A stretch of DNA of 48,676 bases from Verrucomicrobiota bacterium (GCA_024279685.1 JAJRRI010000121.1:1-48676); one strand, 5' to 3'; counted from the stretch's first letter, positions 17,102 through 26,346 are shown. The notes: a model not told the origin generated them from the sequence alone. Made by a program: numbers and translations.

Positions 17102-17110
17102 ATAAAAAAG

Positions 17111-17197
17111 TGGTGCACCCGAATGGAGTCGAACCATCACGCCATTGCTGGCACAAGAACCTGAATCTTGCGTGTCTACCAATTTCACCACGGGTGC
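17111..17197 (-). tRNA. tRNA-Leu (anticodon CAG)
   Basis: The minus strand folds as a class II tRNA of 87 bases including an encoded CCA. The acceptor stem is GCACCCG with its complement, the D arm holds TGAAATTGGTAGAC, and the anticodon stem CAAGA/TCTTG encloses TTCAGGT with CAG. A long variable arm GCCAGCAATGGC follows, then a GGTTCGACTCC T arm. The long variable arm and anticodon fit leucine. A terminator follows directly. The tRNA is intact, with no attached integrase. Confidence 0.95.
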
Positions 17198-17325
17198 GTG
17201 AAAGGCCGTATGTATACCCATCCGCCCAAAACGAGTCAACGCCCGTCCATCAAAAAAGGCCACCGCCTGCTGGCGGTGGTTTTTCCCGCCAATGTTTGCT
17301 TTTAAATGTGTATCGGAACTCTACA

Positions 17326-19062
17326 ATGTACCGCATGAACGAATCTCCTGATATCCCCAGTGAAGAGCTTGAAAAATATTCCTCCGCGATCTCGCTTTCC
17401 GATATGGAAATCTTTGTTTTCCCCGAGTTACTCTACAGCTTGGTGCTGGCCAATATCATGTCGCCGCGCATTTGGGCGTGGAAGAACCACGACTGGTTCC
17501 GCAAGCTCGACACAATGAAGCCTTACAAGAAGATCCAGCGGCTCAAACAGTTCATCATCGACCACTATGAGTTCAACCTCGATCTCGATACCTGGGGATT
17601 GACCACCAAAGAGGCCGAAGTCGAGCGGTTCGCACCCTTCATGGACGAAAAGACCATCGGCCAGTCTAACGCACTCTTTGGCTATGAAGGCGACAAACAC
17701 TATTTCTCGCTCGATATTCGTAAACACTTCGGCCTCGATAAATATACCTCCAATGCCATTCCTTACTGGAAAACTGAAACGCTTGAAGCGATGGATGCCT
17801 TCCAATTCAAGGAAGATTATCACGCCGGCGCGGGCGAATGCGTCTCACTTTCCACGCTCTATGCCGCGGCTCTCTTTGTCATCTGCGACATTCCACTGGA
17901 AGATATTTTCTTACTGGCGACCCCGCTACACTCGCAAAATTTTATCAATGTAAATGATGGCGTGCTCACGAACAACCGGCGGCTGGTCACCAAAAATATG
18001 TGGTTCAACGGAACCGACCTCACCGCCCGGGCGCAACGCGCCCTGCGCCACGAGCAGATCACCATTGTCGCTAACAACACCGGCTATATCCACACCGTCT
18101 ATCCCGAAGCCACCATTGCCCCGGACAGCTTTGAGCTGTTCCGCGAAAAGCTCAGTGCCTTTACCACCACCGCCATTACCTATGAAATGCTCGCTAACTT
18201 CTTGCGCGACCGCTCCGAGCATCAAACGTGCTTCCAGATTAAATACCTGCGCCACGGCAAAGAGCAGTATCTGCCGATCGAGCGCGCTTTCGCCTATGAA
18301 CACGGAAGCCCTTACAAGGTCTCTGATAAAGCGACCTGCGATAAACTGCTCAACCAGGTCGATGAATACGACTTCTACACCGCCCCTATCCCGAATCGCA
18401 TTCAGCTGAATAAACTGGCGGATTATCTAAAAGGAAACCCCATCTCCCACTTCGACGAAGCCAGTATGACCGGGCTCGCCGACAAGATTGAATGCACCGG
18501 CGATATGGATCGCAAGATGTCCGTACTTGAAGGCCTCGTCGACTTCATCCACCTTGACCCCGAGCTGCCGGATATTACGAACAAAACCTTCACCGGCCCC
18601 GGCCCCATCGAACTCAAGCCCGGCATGCCCCGCGATGAGATCGTGGAATACCTAAAAGGAATTCGCCAGACCCACCGCGTCGCCGACCTCGCCTTCTACG
18701 CCAGCCGCGACCTCGCCACCACCGACTGGGCCCCGTTCCTCAAAGCCGCCTTCGAGCGCAACCCCGTCTGCATCGAGAAAACTAAAACCCTCTCTGACGA
18801 CGCGCTTTTTCAGCTCTTCGAAAGCCTGCCCAACGAATCGATCTACGATGGCACCCGCGTGGCCCAGCCCGACGAAGTCTGGAACTTCCAGCGCGGCGAC
18901 GGGCTTGAAAAAGCCATTACCTTTGCTGATATTTGGAAATCGCGCTACCCCGACGCATCCATTGAACTCGCCGCCCGTGGCCGGGAAGTCGCCTTGAAAA
19001 TCGGAGGGAAAGACCTTCTCTTTGAATCCAGCAAGGGGCTTGAAAAGATTATTTCACTTTAA
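17326..19062 (+). CDS. Large protein with transglutaminase-like Cys-His core
   Basis: A 578-residue cytoplasmic protein with no signal peptide. Residues 166-205 resemble the transglutaminase/papain-like core: GAGECVSLSTLYAAALF with Cys172 starting a helix, then ATPLHSQNF with His202, though the Cys-His spacing is shorter than in most members. The remaining parts are mixed alpha/beta and unfamiliar. ATG 17326 is taken as start because the upstream frame runs through the tRNA. It is followed after 12 bases by a rhodanese gene. A peptidase-like or amidase-like activity is possible; function is unknown. Confidence 0.6.
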   Translation: MYRMNESPDIPSEELEKYSSAISLSDMEIFVFPELLYSLVLANIMSPRIWAWKNHDWFRKLDTMKPYKKIQRLKQFIIDHYEFNLDLDTWGLTTKEAEVERFAPFMDEKTIGQSNALFGYEGDKHYFSLDIRKHFGLDKYTSNAIPYWKTETLEAMDAFQFKEDYHAGAGECVSLSTLYAAALFVICDIPLEDIFLLATPLHSQNFINVNDGVLTNNRRLVTKNMWFNGTDLTARAQRALRHEQITIVANNTGYIHTVYPEATIAPDSFELFREKLSAFTTTAITYEMLANFLRDRSEHQTCFQIKYLRHGKEQYLPIERAFAYEHGSPYKVSDKATCDKLLNQVDEYDFYTAPIPNRIQLNKLADYLKGNPISHFDEASMTGLADKIECTGDMDRKMSVLEGLVDFIHLDPELPDITNKTFTGPGPIELKPGMPRDEIVEYLKGIRQTHRVADLAFYASRDLATTDWAPFLKAAFERNPVCIEKTKTLSDDALFQLFESLPNESIYDGTRVAQPDEVWNFQRGDGLEKAITFADIWKSRYPDASIELAARGREVALKIGGKDLLFESSKGLEKIISL

Positions 19063-19074
19063 TTTAGGGGCCTC

Positions 19075-19443
19075 ATGAAAACAACAATTAAACTAGGATG
19101 GGCGGTACTCACGATGGGGCTTTTAACTAACCTTCTCTTTGGCGGAGGTACGAACAAAGAGATCGATATTCCGGCCTTAATCAAAGAGGGCGCACTGGTG
19201 ATCGACGTGCGCTCGGCCGGCGAGTTTTCCGGCGGGCATATCGACGGAGCAATCAACATTTCGCATAACGTGATTTCCCGCGATATCGCAAAATACGAAA
19301 AGAATAAATCCAAACCCATCATCGTCTACTGTCGCAGCGGCGGTCGATCGTCGGCCGCCCAACGCTCATTGGAGAGCGCGGGCTATACCCACGTCATCAA
19401 CGGCGGAAGCTTCCAGCAGATGCGCAAACTTCTCGGGCAATAG
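19075..19443 (+). CDS. Periplasmic single-domain rhodanese
   Basis: A 122-residue protein: an N-terminal signal peptide (LGWAVLTMGLLTNLLFGGG) and one rhodanese domain with VIDVRSAGEFSGGHIDGAIN. The active-site loop YCRSGGRS carries the sulfur-accepting Cys86. Such proteins move sulfane sulfur or act as redox buffers in the periplasm. The start is 12 bases after the previous gene, so the two are probably cotranscribed. Confidence 0.9.
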   Translation: MKTTIKLGWAVLTMGLLTNLLFGGGTNKEIDIPALIKEGALVIDVRSAGEFSGGHIDGAINISHNVISRDIAKYEKNKSKPIIVYCRSGGRSSAAQRSLESAGYTHVINGGSFQQMRKLLGQ

Positions 19444-19450
19444 GAATATG

Positions 19451-19534
19451 TTTTCACCACCCGCTACGCTAGAGAACACAGAGGAAGGGGAGGCTTCTTC
19501 TCGGTGTTCCTCTGAAACCTCTGTGGTGAAATTT
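19451..19534. repeat. Imperfect palindrome of the CACCACAGAGG type
   Basis: TTTCACCAC at the left end and GTGGTGAAA at the right end face each other. Inside are AGAGAACACAGAGGAAGG and a diverged complement. The 84-base element fills most of the gap between the rhodanese stop and topB, so it forms the topB leader. Its composition resembles the arms flanking the GxxExxY gene. Confidence 0.6.
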
Positions 19535-19549
19535 TTCTGTAGTTTATAA

Positions 19550-21622
19550 ATGAAAGTTGTCATTACAGAGAAGCCGTCCGTTGCGCGTGATATTGCCAGC
19601 GTCCTAAAAATTACGGGGAAAAAGAAAGGCTATATCGAGGGACGCGGCTGTGCGATTACCTGGGCATTCGGCCACCTCGTCACCCTACTTGAGCCAGGGG
19701 AATATGACCCTGCTCTCAAGCGATGGTCGCTCGATTCCCTTCCGTTCATCCCGGACGAATTCAAACTTAAGTTGATCGAAAATCGCGGCGTCGCGGAACA
19801 GTTCGAGACGATTAAAAAACTCTGCCAAGCGGCCGATGAAATTGTCTGTGCCACGGATGCGGGTCGCGAGGGCGAACTGATCTTCCGCTACATTCTTGCG
19901 CTCAGCGGTTGCGAGGAGAAGCCGGTTAAACGGCTCTGGCTCAGCTCGCTCACGCCCGATGCCATTAAGGAGGCGTTTAAAGATCTTAAGGATGGCCACG
20001 ACTATGATCCGCTCTATGCGGCGGCCAAGTGTCGGTCGGAGTCGGACTGGATTGTCGGACTGAATGCCACACGTTGCTTCACCGTCCGGCACGGCCGCCT
20101 TGCCGCGGGCGACGATCGCGTGCTTTGGAGTATTGGTCGGGTTCAGACGCCGGTACTCGCCATGATTGTTCAGCGTGATGACGAGATCATGAAGTTCCGC
20201 TCAAATGCCTTTTGGGAGCTGACCACGAAATATCGTGACGTGATTTTTAAATACGTCGGCGACCGCTTCGATCACCCTGAAAAAGCGCAGGGGTTGCTGG
20301 AAAAAATGACCGGTCAGCCCTTTACCATCACCGACGTGACGGGCAAGCAGAAGAAAGAGCAACCGCCGCAGCTACTCGACCTCACCACACTCCAGCGGGA
20401 AATCAACAAAACCCATGGGCTATCCGCGGCCGATACGCTGGCCGCTACACAAAATCTCTACGAAGCAAAATTGGTTACCTATCCACGTACCGACTCACGC
20501 TACCTTAGTGCGGACATGAAGCCGCGGGTTTCCAAAATATTGGAGCAACTCAAGGCCCTCCGTGCTGCGCAGATTGAACCGCTGGATTTGACTCAGCTCC
20601 CGTTCACCAAGCGCATCATCGATGACAAGAAAGTGACCGACCATCACGCCGTTATTCCGACCGGTATGCTTCCGCGCTCGCTCGGCGCGAACGAGCAGCT
20701 GGTTTATGAGGTGATTACGACCCAGTTTATTGCCGCGTTCTACCCCGTCTGCACGAAGAAAATCACGACGGTGGAGGGTGAAAGTGCCGACGTCAAATTT
20801 CAGGCTAAAGGCACGCAGGTTCTCGATCTCGGCTGGACGGTGCTCTTCCCTAAAAAGAAGAAAAAGAAAAAGGACTATGAGGAGCAGGTACTTCCCGCCT
20901 TTGAAAAAGGGGAAAACGGCGAGCATGAACCAACGACTCGGGAAGGAAAGACGAAGCCGCCCAAGGCGTTCACTGAAAACTCTCTGCTGGGGGCCATGGA
21001 GGCCGCAGGAAAATGGGTTGATGATGATACGCTGCGCGAGGCGTTGAAGGAGCGCGGTATAGGTACGCCTGCCACCCGCGCGGCGATTATCGAAACGCTG
21101 ATTCGCCGCAGTTATATCTGCCGCGAAAAAAAGCAGGTTCGTGCCACCGATATGGGGCGTTGTCTGATTGGCCTCATTCACGACCCTCTTTTAAAGTCGC
21201 CCGAAATGACCGGTGAATGGGAAGCAAAGCTTAAGCAGATCGAGCGCTCCGAAGCTCAAGCCTCCGATTTTATGGAAGGCATTTTTTCCTATACCCGCAC
21301 GCTGATCGAGAATAGCACAACCCAACTCGATACCCACCGAATCGGCGACTGCCCCCGCTGCGGGAAGAACGTCATCAAAGGCAAATCCGCCTACGGCTGC
21401 TCGGGCTGGAAAGAGGGCTGCACGTTTGTTTTGAAGCCGGAGTATAAGGGGCTGAAGCTCACACCGAACCAAGTTCAGGTGCTGTTGCAAATGCGGGTTT
21501 TGCCCTACCCCGTCCATATCGAAGATCAGCTCCGGCTACTTCTACTCAACACCCAATCCGACTTGATGGACATTGCCCTCCCCAGTGCCGAACAGCAAAA
21601 AAGCGGAAAGGCTTCGCCGTAG
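19550..21622 (+). CDS. topB: DNA topoisomerase III (type IA)
   Basis: A 690-residue type IA topoisomerase that passes single strands and decatenates. The TOPRIM domain opens VVITEKPSVARDIASVL and has the acidic ATDAGREGELIFRYI. The nucleophilic Tyr311 is in VTYPRTDSRYLS. PTGM and GIGTPATRAAIIETLI follow in the gate domains. One C-terminal zinc ribbon is present (CPRCGKN, then CSGWKEGC), followed by a 60-residue tail beyond the usual end. A Lys-rich insert (PKKKKKKKDYEE, near residue 430) may be a DNA-binding loop. No strong RBS is visible. Confidence 0.95.
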   Translation: MKVVITEKPSVARDIASVLKITGKKKGYIEGRGCAITWAFGHLVTLLEPGEYDPALKRWSLDSLPFIPDEFKLKLIENRGVAEQFETIKKLCQAADEIVCATDAGREGELIFRYILALSGCEEKPVKRLWLSSLTPDAIKEAFKDLKDGHDYDPLYAAAKCRSESDWIVGLNATRCFTVRHGRLAAGDDRVLWSIGRVQTPVLAMIVQRDDEIMKFRSNAFWELTTKYRDVIFKYVGDRFDHPEKAQGLLEKMTGQPFTITDVTGKQKKEQPPQLLDLTTLQREINKTHGLSAADTLAATQNLYEAKLVTYPRTDSRYLSADMKPRVSKILEQLKALRAAQIEPLDLTQLPFTKRIIDDKKVTDHHAVIPTGMLPRSLGANEQLVYEVITTQFIAAFYPVCTKKITTVEGESADVKFQAKGTQVLDLGWTVLFPKKKKKKKDYEEQVLPAFEKGENGEHEPTTREGKTKPPKAFTENSLLGAMEAAGKWVDDDTLREALKERGIGTPATRAAIIETLIRRSYICREKKQVRATDMGRCLIGLIHDPLLKSPEMTGEWEAKLKQIERSEAQASDFMEGIFSYTRTLIENSTTQLDTHRIGDCPRCGKNVIKGKSAYGCSGWKEGCTFVLKPEYKGLKLTPNQVQVLLQMRVLPYPVHIEDQLRLLLLNTQSDLMDIALPSAEQQKSGKASP

Positions 21623-21659
21623 GATCGTAGCGGGCCTTTAAAGTTGCTACCTTCCCCCC

Positions 21660-22700
21660 ATGAATCGACCTCTCTCTAGACGATTATTCGCAGTGATTCT
21701 CTGCTGTGCCGGGGTATCGGCAGATGCCAGATCGCCTCGTTGCGATGTGTGTGATGGCCGGTTGTTAAGGGCCTCATGGACCTACGACGGGCAGACGTGT
21801 TGTTCCGAGGCGTGTATGGATCAGTTGCGCCCGAAATGTTCTATTTGCCGCACGACCATCCAGGGTGAATACCGCAGGCTGAATGAAAAAGTTTTCTGCG
21901 GCGATACTTGTTTCCAAACTACCTTGCCCTCCTGCAAGATTTGCACGACTCCAGTTAAAAAAGGCTTCACGGTTACGCAATACACCTATTGCGAACGCTG
22001 TATGAAAGAAAAGGCGACGTGCTTTTCATGCGGACTGCCCGCCGCGTATCCGACTGCGCTAGATGATGGACGTGAGATTTGTGTGAATTGCATGCGCTGG
22101 GCGGTAAAAGACTCGAAAGGTGCACAGCAAAATTATGAACGCGCTCGCCGACAACTTGAGGCGTGGACCGCGTTAAAGCATGCTTCGGTTCCCGTGCTGG
22201 TGCTGGTGGATAAAAACGAGATGCAGCGACTTTCAGGGCACCTCCGGAAGAGTGACTCGCCGGTGTCCATTCGCGGGCTATACAGCCGCCAAATCATGAT
22301 GACCAAGAAGGGTCTATTCGGAACCTGGAAAGAGGCTCCTGAATTGGATCAGGAAAAAATTTACATCGTCGATCATCTACACGATTCCGTCTTCCGGGTG
22401 GTGGCCACGCATGAGCTCATGCACGACTTAATCCATGAACATTTTCCGCGCCTAAAGGAGGCTCCTCTTTGGGTACATGAGGGAATTTGCCAGCAAGCTG
22501 CGGCCGAGTTGTGCCGGCGACGGAACTATGCGGATACCCTCCACGGCATCGAGGAAAGTTTGGATCCAGACTATGGGGATGGCTTTCGGTACATCAAGCA
22601 GGTCTCTGGATTTCAAGGATGGCATGCCCTGAAGCGTTGGATGGATACCGTAGATGTGGCTGCACTACCGAAAACTGCACCGAAGTCAGGCGGGGCGTAA
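21660..22700 (+). CDS. Secreted DA1-like zinc metallopeptidase with LIM-like zinc fingers
   Basis: A 346-residue protein with a signal peptide (RRLFAVILCCAGVSADA). Residues 28-150 hold a series of CxxC pairs (CDVC, CSIC, CKIC, CERC, CFSC, CVNC) in a LIM-domain-like spacing. The C-terminal domain has HELMH at 251-255 and WVHEGICQ about 25 residues later, which is the DA1 peptidase signature. In plants DA1 is a ubiquitin-activated peptidase; bacterial relatives are uncharacterised. Export of a LIM-type zinc protein is notable. It stands between topB and a repeat cluster, with no obvious partner. Confidence 0.82.
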   Translation: MNRPLSRRLFAVILCCAGVSADARSPRCDVCDGRLLRASWTYDGQTCCSEACMDQLRPKCSICRTTIQGEYRRLNEKVFCGDTCFQTTLPSCKICTTPVKKGFTVTQYTYCERCMKEKATCFSCGLPAAYPTALDDGREICVNCMRWAVKDSKGAQQNYERARRQLEAWTALKHASVPVLVLVDKNEMQRLSGHLRKSDSPVSIRGLYSRQIMMTKKGLFGTWKEAPELDQEKIYIVDHLHDSVFRVVATHELMHDLIHEHFPRLKEAPLWVHEGICQQAAAELCRRRNYADTLHGIEESLDPDYGDGFRYIKQVSGFQGWHALKRWMDTVDVAALPKTAPKSGGA

Positions 22701-22748
22701 TACCCGATGAGCTGGATTAGGATTGAATCACGCAAGGCCGCCAAAAAA

Positions 22749-22957
22749 GGTGTAGGACGTGCCTCCCGAAGGGGGCGCGTTGACCGGTGGAATGGCCCTG
22801 CTAGACGAGCTTGGCTGGAATGCCGTTCGGACGGGCGGACGGCTCGGCGAGCTGTCCCTACCTGATTTGAATCCTCGTAACGGAGTCCCATTCAATTCTG
22901 TATCTTTACCGGCGCAACAGAAAGGGTGTAGGACGTGCCTCCCGAAGGGGGCGCGTT
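22749..22957 (+). repeat. Compound intergenic repeat with identical 33-bp direct repeats
   Basis: An identical 33-base unit (core GTGTAGGACGTGCCTCCCG) occurs at 22749-22781 and 22925-22957. Between them, 22823-22862 carries CGGACGGGCGGACGGCTCGG and ends TGTCCCTACC, which in reverse complement matches the start of the repeat at 13973. The pair sits in the gap after the DA1-like gene. Confidence 0.75.
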
Positions 22958-23019
22958 TTGAGTGCCCATCGGAAACGGGCGAGAAAATACGATACCAATT
23001 AATTCCGTATAAGGCCGTT

Positions 23020-23721
23020 TTAGCCGCATTCTTCCGGCTTTCTGCCGCTGTGAATAATCTGTAGCGCAACGAGCCGGGCGACTAGGACGGTGAGGAAAAT
23101 CTGACCGCAGGCGGCCTCCACAATCGCATAGCTTTGAACTGCGGGGAGCTGCGGCGTGATATCGCCATAGCCGAGGGTCGTGAGCGTGGTGAAGCTAAAA
23201 TAGACCGCCCAGATTCCGACCGTACTCTCGGTTTGAAGGCGCTCCGGCAGTATAAAACTTTCGGGCTGGAGGTGGTAGAATAACAAATAGACCACCGACC
23301 AGATCACACCCAGCAGAATATAAGCGGTAATCGAACCGGCAATCTTATTCCCGGTGATGGGGCTGTAATCGAGCACATAGCTCATGATGCTGAGGAAGAC
23401 TAGGAGGTAGTAGACCAGACGAAAAGACAGTACCCAGGTTCTGAACGTATTCGCCTCGAAGTGGCAAAAAATCTCCGTACTTCCAATCACCACGTTCACC
23501 AGCGAAAGCACCACCATGAATAAAAAGAAACGGCGATTGGTCGTGATGGCTCGCAGACAGCTGAGCAAGACCACCAATCCAAATAGTTCGATCATCTTTT
23601 CGATCAATCCTTGTTCGGCGGGGATCAGCGGAAGCACGAGAAACATGAGGACGATGGAAATCAGCACGATGCTGAACCGACCCTTCAAAACCCCTTTGAG
23701 AATGGGATATAGCCCGCTCAT
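23020..23721 (-). CDS. Six-helix potassium-channel-like protein
   Basis: A 233-residue membrane protein. Several N-terminal helices lead to a C-terminal two-helix pore module with a pore loop, FTTLTTLGYGDITP. TLGYGD is a potassium selectivity filter. No cytoplasmic RCK domain follows, and no clear arginine-rich voltage sensor is seen, so gating is unknown. The start overlaps the upstream efflux-channel stop by 4 nt, indicating translational coupling with an outer-membrane protein, which is an odd pairing. Confidence 0.87.
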   Translation of the reverse strand: MSGLYPILKGVLKGRFSIVLISIVLMFLVLPLIPAEQGLIEKMIELFGLVVLLSCLRAITTNRRFFLFMVVLSLVNVVIGSTEIFCHFEANTFRTWVLSFRLVYYLLVFLSIMSYVLDYSPITGNKIAGSITAYILLGVIWSVVYLLFYHLQPESFILPERLQTESTVGIWAVYFSFTTLTTLGYGDITPQLPAVQSYAIVEAACGQIFLTVLVARLVALQIIHSGRKPEECG

Positions 23722-25145
23722 TCTTCGGGCAGGTCTTCTTCGAGAGGAGCCGCCCAGCCCCCTCCAAGTGCCTTGTAGATATCAACCAGATCAAGACTGA
23801 TCCGGCCACGGCTGGTGGCCAATGCATCTTGTTGCTCGAGCAAGGCCTGCTCCATGTTGAGTACATTTTGGAAATCGGTCAGACCCGACTTATAGAGTTC
23901 CGTAACGAGATCGACTGATTTTTGCGCGGCCGCTTCTGCGGTTCCGAGCGACGTAATCCGATCCTGTTCGTTGGCATAGGCCGCCATAGAATTTTCAACC
24001 TCTTCAAGCGCTAGCAATACGGTCTGTTCATAGGTATGCAACGCGGCCTTCGTCCCCGCGCGCTCGGCATCGACCTGATTGCGAATACGCCCGGCACTGA
24101 AAATATTCCAGCGGAGTTGGGGGCCAAAACTATAGGCGACATTGTCGCTACTGAAAAAGTCTCCACCGGACGGGGCCTCAAGGGACAGCGATCCGGGCAG
24201 GGCGAGGGTGGGATACAGTTCCGCCTGGGTCGCACCGATCAGCGCATTCTGCGCGGCCAGCTCACGCTCCGCGCGGCGAATATCCGGCCGTTGGCGCAAC
24301 AGTTCAGCGGGCAGTCCGGTGGCGATTTGTGTTTCGGTGGAAGCAGGAATGGGTTGAGGGGCTTCTAATTCCTGGAGCAACGCATAGGGCATTTCACCCG
24401 TCAGCACACCCAGTCGGTTGATGGCTTCGATGAGGGATTGTTTCAGGGGGGGAATCGCTGACTCGGTGCGGGAACTATTCAACTGAGACTGTGAAACATC
24501 GAGCGCCGGAACCAGCCCGGAGTCGAAGCGGTTCTGGGTGAGCTCCATGGTTTCCAATTGGGCCTTGAGGTTGTTTTTGGCGAAGGCAATGCGAGCCTGT
24601 AACGTACGCACGTCGATATAGCTCGTCGCAATATCGGCATAGAGCACCACCATGATATCGCGATAATTTTCGACGCTGGCCTGCAGTGAGGCATCGGCCG
24701 ATTCAACCGAACGCCGGACGCGCCCCCAAAGATCGAGTTCCCACGCCATGCTGAGTCCCGCTTGGTACATATCGCCCTCATAATCCCCCTGTGTTCGGGT
24801 CGTCTTTACCGCAGAAGCCGCGCCTCCGGCAACGATATCAGGCCAATACTGGCTGGCACTCACGCCGCGCAAGGCCGCCGCCTGATCAATACGGGCGGCG
24901 GCGGTTTTAAGATCGAGGTTATTGGTCGAGGCCTTGGTGATGAGGTGGTTAAGCAGGTCATCCCCGAACACCGTCCACCATGTTTGCAAGTCGGGTGCGC
25001 CCGATTCAAACTCCTCCTGCACGGCGACGTGCCACGCATCAGGTGTCACCATTTCCGGTCTTTCGTAATCTGGACCGACCGACATACACCCATTTAAAAG
25101 GACGACGGCAGACATGGCGCAGAATGGAAATAGATATTTTTTCAT
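23718..25145 (-). CDS. Outer-membrane efflux lipoprotein, NodT/OprM family
   Basis: A 475-residue TolC-like channel. The lipobox VVLLNGC marks Cys as the lipidated residue, followed by MSVGPDYERPEM, typical of NodT-type outer-membrane factors. Two repeated coiled-coil halves are present, with LRQRPDIRRAERELAAQN and DFQNVLNMEQALLEQQD as family signatures. GGAG lies about 7 bases ahead of ATG 25145; earlier in-frame starts would put the signal peptide out of place. No periplasmic adaptor or RND pump gene is next to it, so it must pair with a pump encoded elsewhere. Confidence 0.92.
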   Translation of the reverse strand: MKKYLFPFCAMSAVVLLNGCMSVGPDYERPEMVTPDAWHVAVQEEFESGAPDLQTWWTVFGDDLLNHLITKASTNNLDLKTAAARIDQAAALRGVSASQYWPDIVAGGAASAVKTTRTQGDYEGDMYQAGLSMAWELDLWGRVRRSVESADASLQASVENYRDIMVVLYADIATSYIDVRTLQARIAFAKNNLKAQLETMELTQNRFDSGLVPALDVSQSQLNSSRTESAIPPLKQSLIEAINRLGVLTGEMPYALLQELEAPQPIPASTETQIATGLPAELLRQRPDIRRAERELAAQNALIGATQAELYPTLALPGSLSLEAPSGGDFFSSDNVAYSFGPQLRWNIFSAGRIRNQVDAERAGTKAALHTYEQTVLLALEEVENSMAAYANEQDRITSLGTAEAAAQKSVDLVTELYKSGLTDFQNVLNMEQALLEQQDALATSRGRISLDLVDIYKALGGGWAAPLEEDLPEE

Positions 25146-25221
25146 AGAAAGCTCCGGATGATCTTCAGCCTGCTGCTGAATCCGAGAGACAGTAGAAACC
25201 ACCGCCGAACAAGTCAAACCC

Positions 25222-26343
25222 CTAGCCTCGTTTTAAAAACACGGGCCGCACCACCAGAAAGATAACCAAGGCGGCGGCCATGCCATAGAGGTCGGTACGC
25301 AGGTCAAGGATACCCGCAGTACGATCGAGCGTGAGAAATTGAAGCGCCTCGGTAATCGCAGCGAAAAGTAGGATATCGAGACCGACCTTAAAAAAGTAGG
25401 CGGGATGCTGCCGCTCAAGAGCGGCGGAGCAATAGACCAAAAAACAGAGCGAGGCAAAGAGCATGAAATGCCCTATCTGGTGAGTCTGAACCTCCGCAAA
25501 CCAATCCATCTGCCCGTGAAGTGGAGCCGAAGAGGGTTCCTTCTTTTTTCCCGCCGGCGCCCTATTTTGCGACGGCAGCTCGGGTAAATTCACCTCTTGC
25601 AGGGCGGCTTTGGCCTTCTCTGTACCCGAAGCAATCCAATCGCCCGGCATCAGGGTTCCAGCAAGGATGACGATGGCATTAAGGAAAATTAACCCCTTAA
25701 GCCTTCGACGGTTCAGACGGCATCGCGGAAAATAGAAAATCGCGAGCCCGATCCAGAGGACAAGAAATAGGATACGCCACCCATCGAACGAAGCGCGGAT
25801 GCGCACCGGTTGCGCCGTGATCCGGTCGAATTCCGCCCATCCCGCAAGCCCTGCCTGCTGTAATATGACATCGGCACGGGCGGCATTGGGGAAAATCTCA
25901 AATACATCCTCATGAAGCGCCCAACCTTGGGTCCCTTTTTCTGCCACCAGCCCGTGAGGCCCAGAAATCCATTTGTTATTCGCGTCGTATTGTGTCACGA
26001 GCAATCGTGCGCAATGCCATGAGTACTTCCCAACCACCACTCCTCCCACCTTGATCCGCGCGCGAACGCGGATGGATTCATAGTGGGTGGCTGCCGGTAA
26101 ATGAAAATTAATTCGCGCCTGTTTTCCCCCGCGAGGAACCTTCAGGATAAAGCGGCTCGCGATCTCAGAAACCGCGCCACGGATATTCGTTCCATCGGCT
26201 AATACCGGCCCTTCTAATAAGATCGGACCCACGGGTTCATAGCGGTCGTAACGGGACCAAAAAAGAACCGTCACCAAGAGCAGAAGCAAGGCCGGCAATC
26301 GCATTTTTAGTTTTACGTTCCAATCTTCCATAGGGGCATCCAT
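25222..26343 (-). CDS. VanZ-like membrane protein with extracytoplasmic domain
   Basis: A 373-residue protein with a first membrane helix (LPALLLLLVTVLFW), then about 150 residues of beta-rich extracytoplasmic domain resembling a carbohydrate-binding or jelly-roll fold. The second half has membrane helices and the VanZ pattern: HQIGHFMLFASLCFLVYC, then ITEALQFL and DLRTDLYGM. Named VanZ links to teicoplanin resistance in one system only; most relatives are uncharacterised. It starts 3 bases after nadK ends. ATG 26331 is an alternative start. Confidence 0.75.
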   Translation of the reverse strand: MDAPMEDWNVKLKMRLPALLLLLVTVLFWSRYDRYEPVGPILLEGPVLADGTNIRGAVSEIASRFILKVPRGGKQARINFHLPAATHYESIRVRARIKVGGVVVGKYSWHCARLLVTQYDANNKWISGPHGLVAEKGTQGWALHEDVFEIFPNAARADVILQQAGLAGWAEFDRITAQPVRIRASFDGWRILFLVLWIGLAIFYFPRCRLNRRRLKGLIFLNAIVILAGTLMPGDWIASGTEKAKAALQEVNLPELPSQNRAPAGKKKEPSSAPLHGQMDWFAEVQTHQIGHFMLFASLCFLVYCSAALERQHPAYFFKVGLDILLFAAITEALQFLTLDRTAGILDLRTDLYGMAAALVIFLVVRPVFLKRG

Positions 26344-26346
26344 CCG

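Noticed and set aside
22749-22957. CRISPR array
   Set aside because: Only two repeat copies with a 143-base gap, and no further units or cas genes; it is an intergenic repeat.
24036-24368. Plus-strand frame inside the efflux lipoprotein gene
   Set aside because: Antisense shadow of a well-conserved gene, with no ribosome site.
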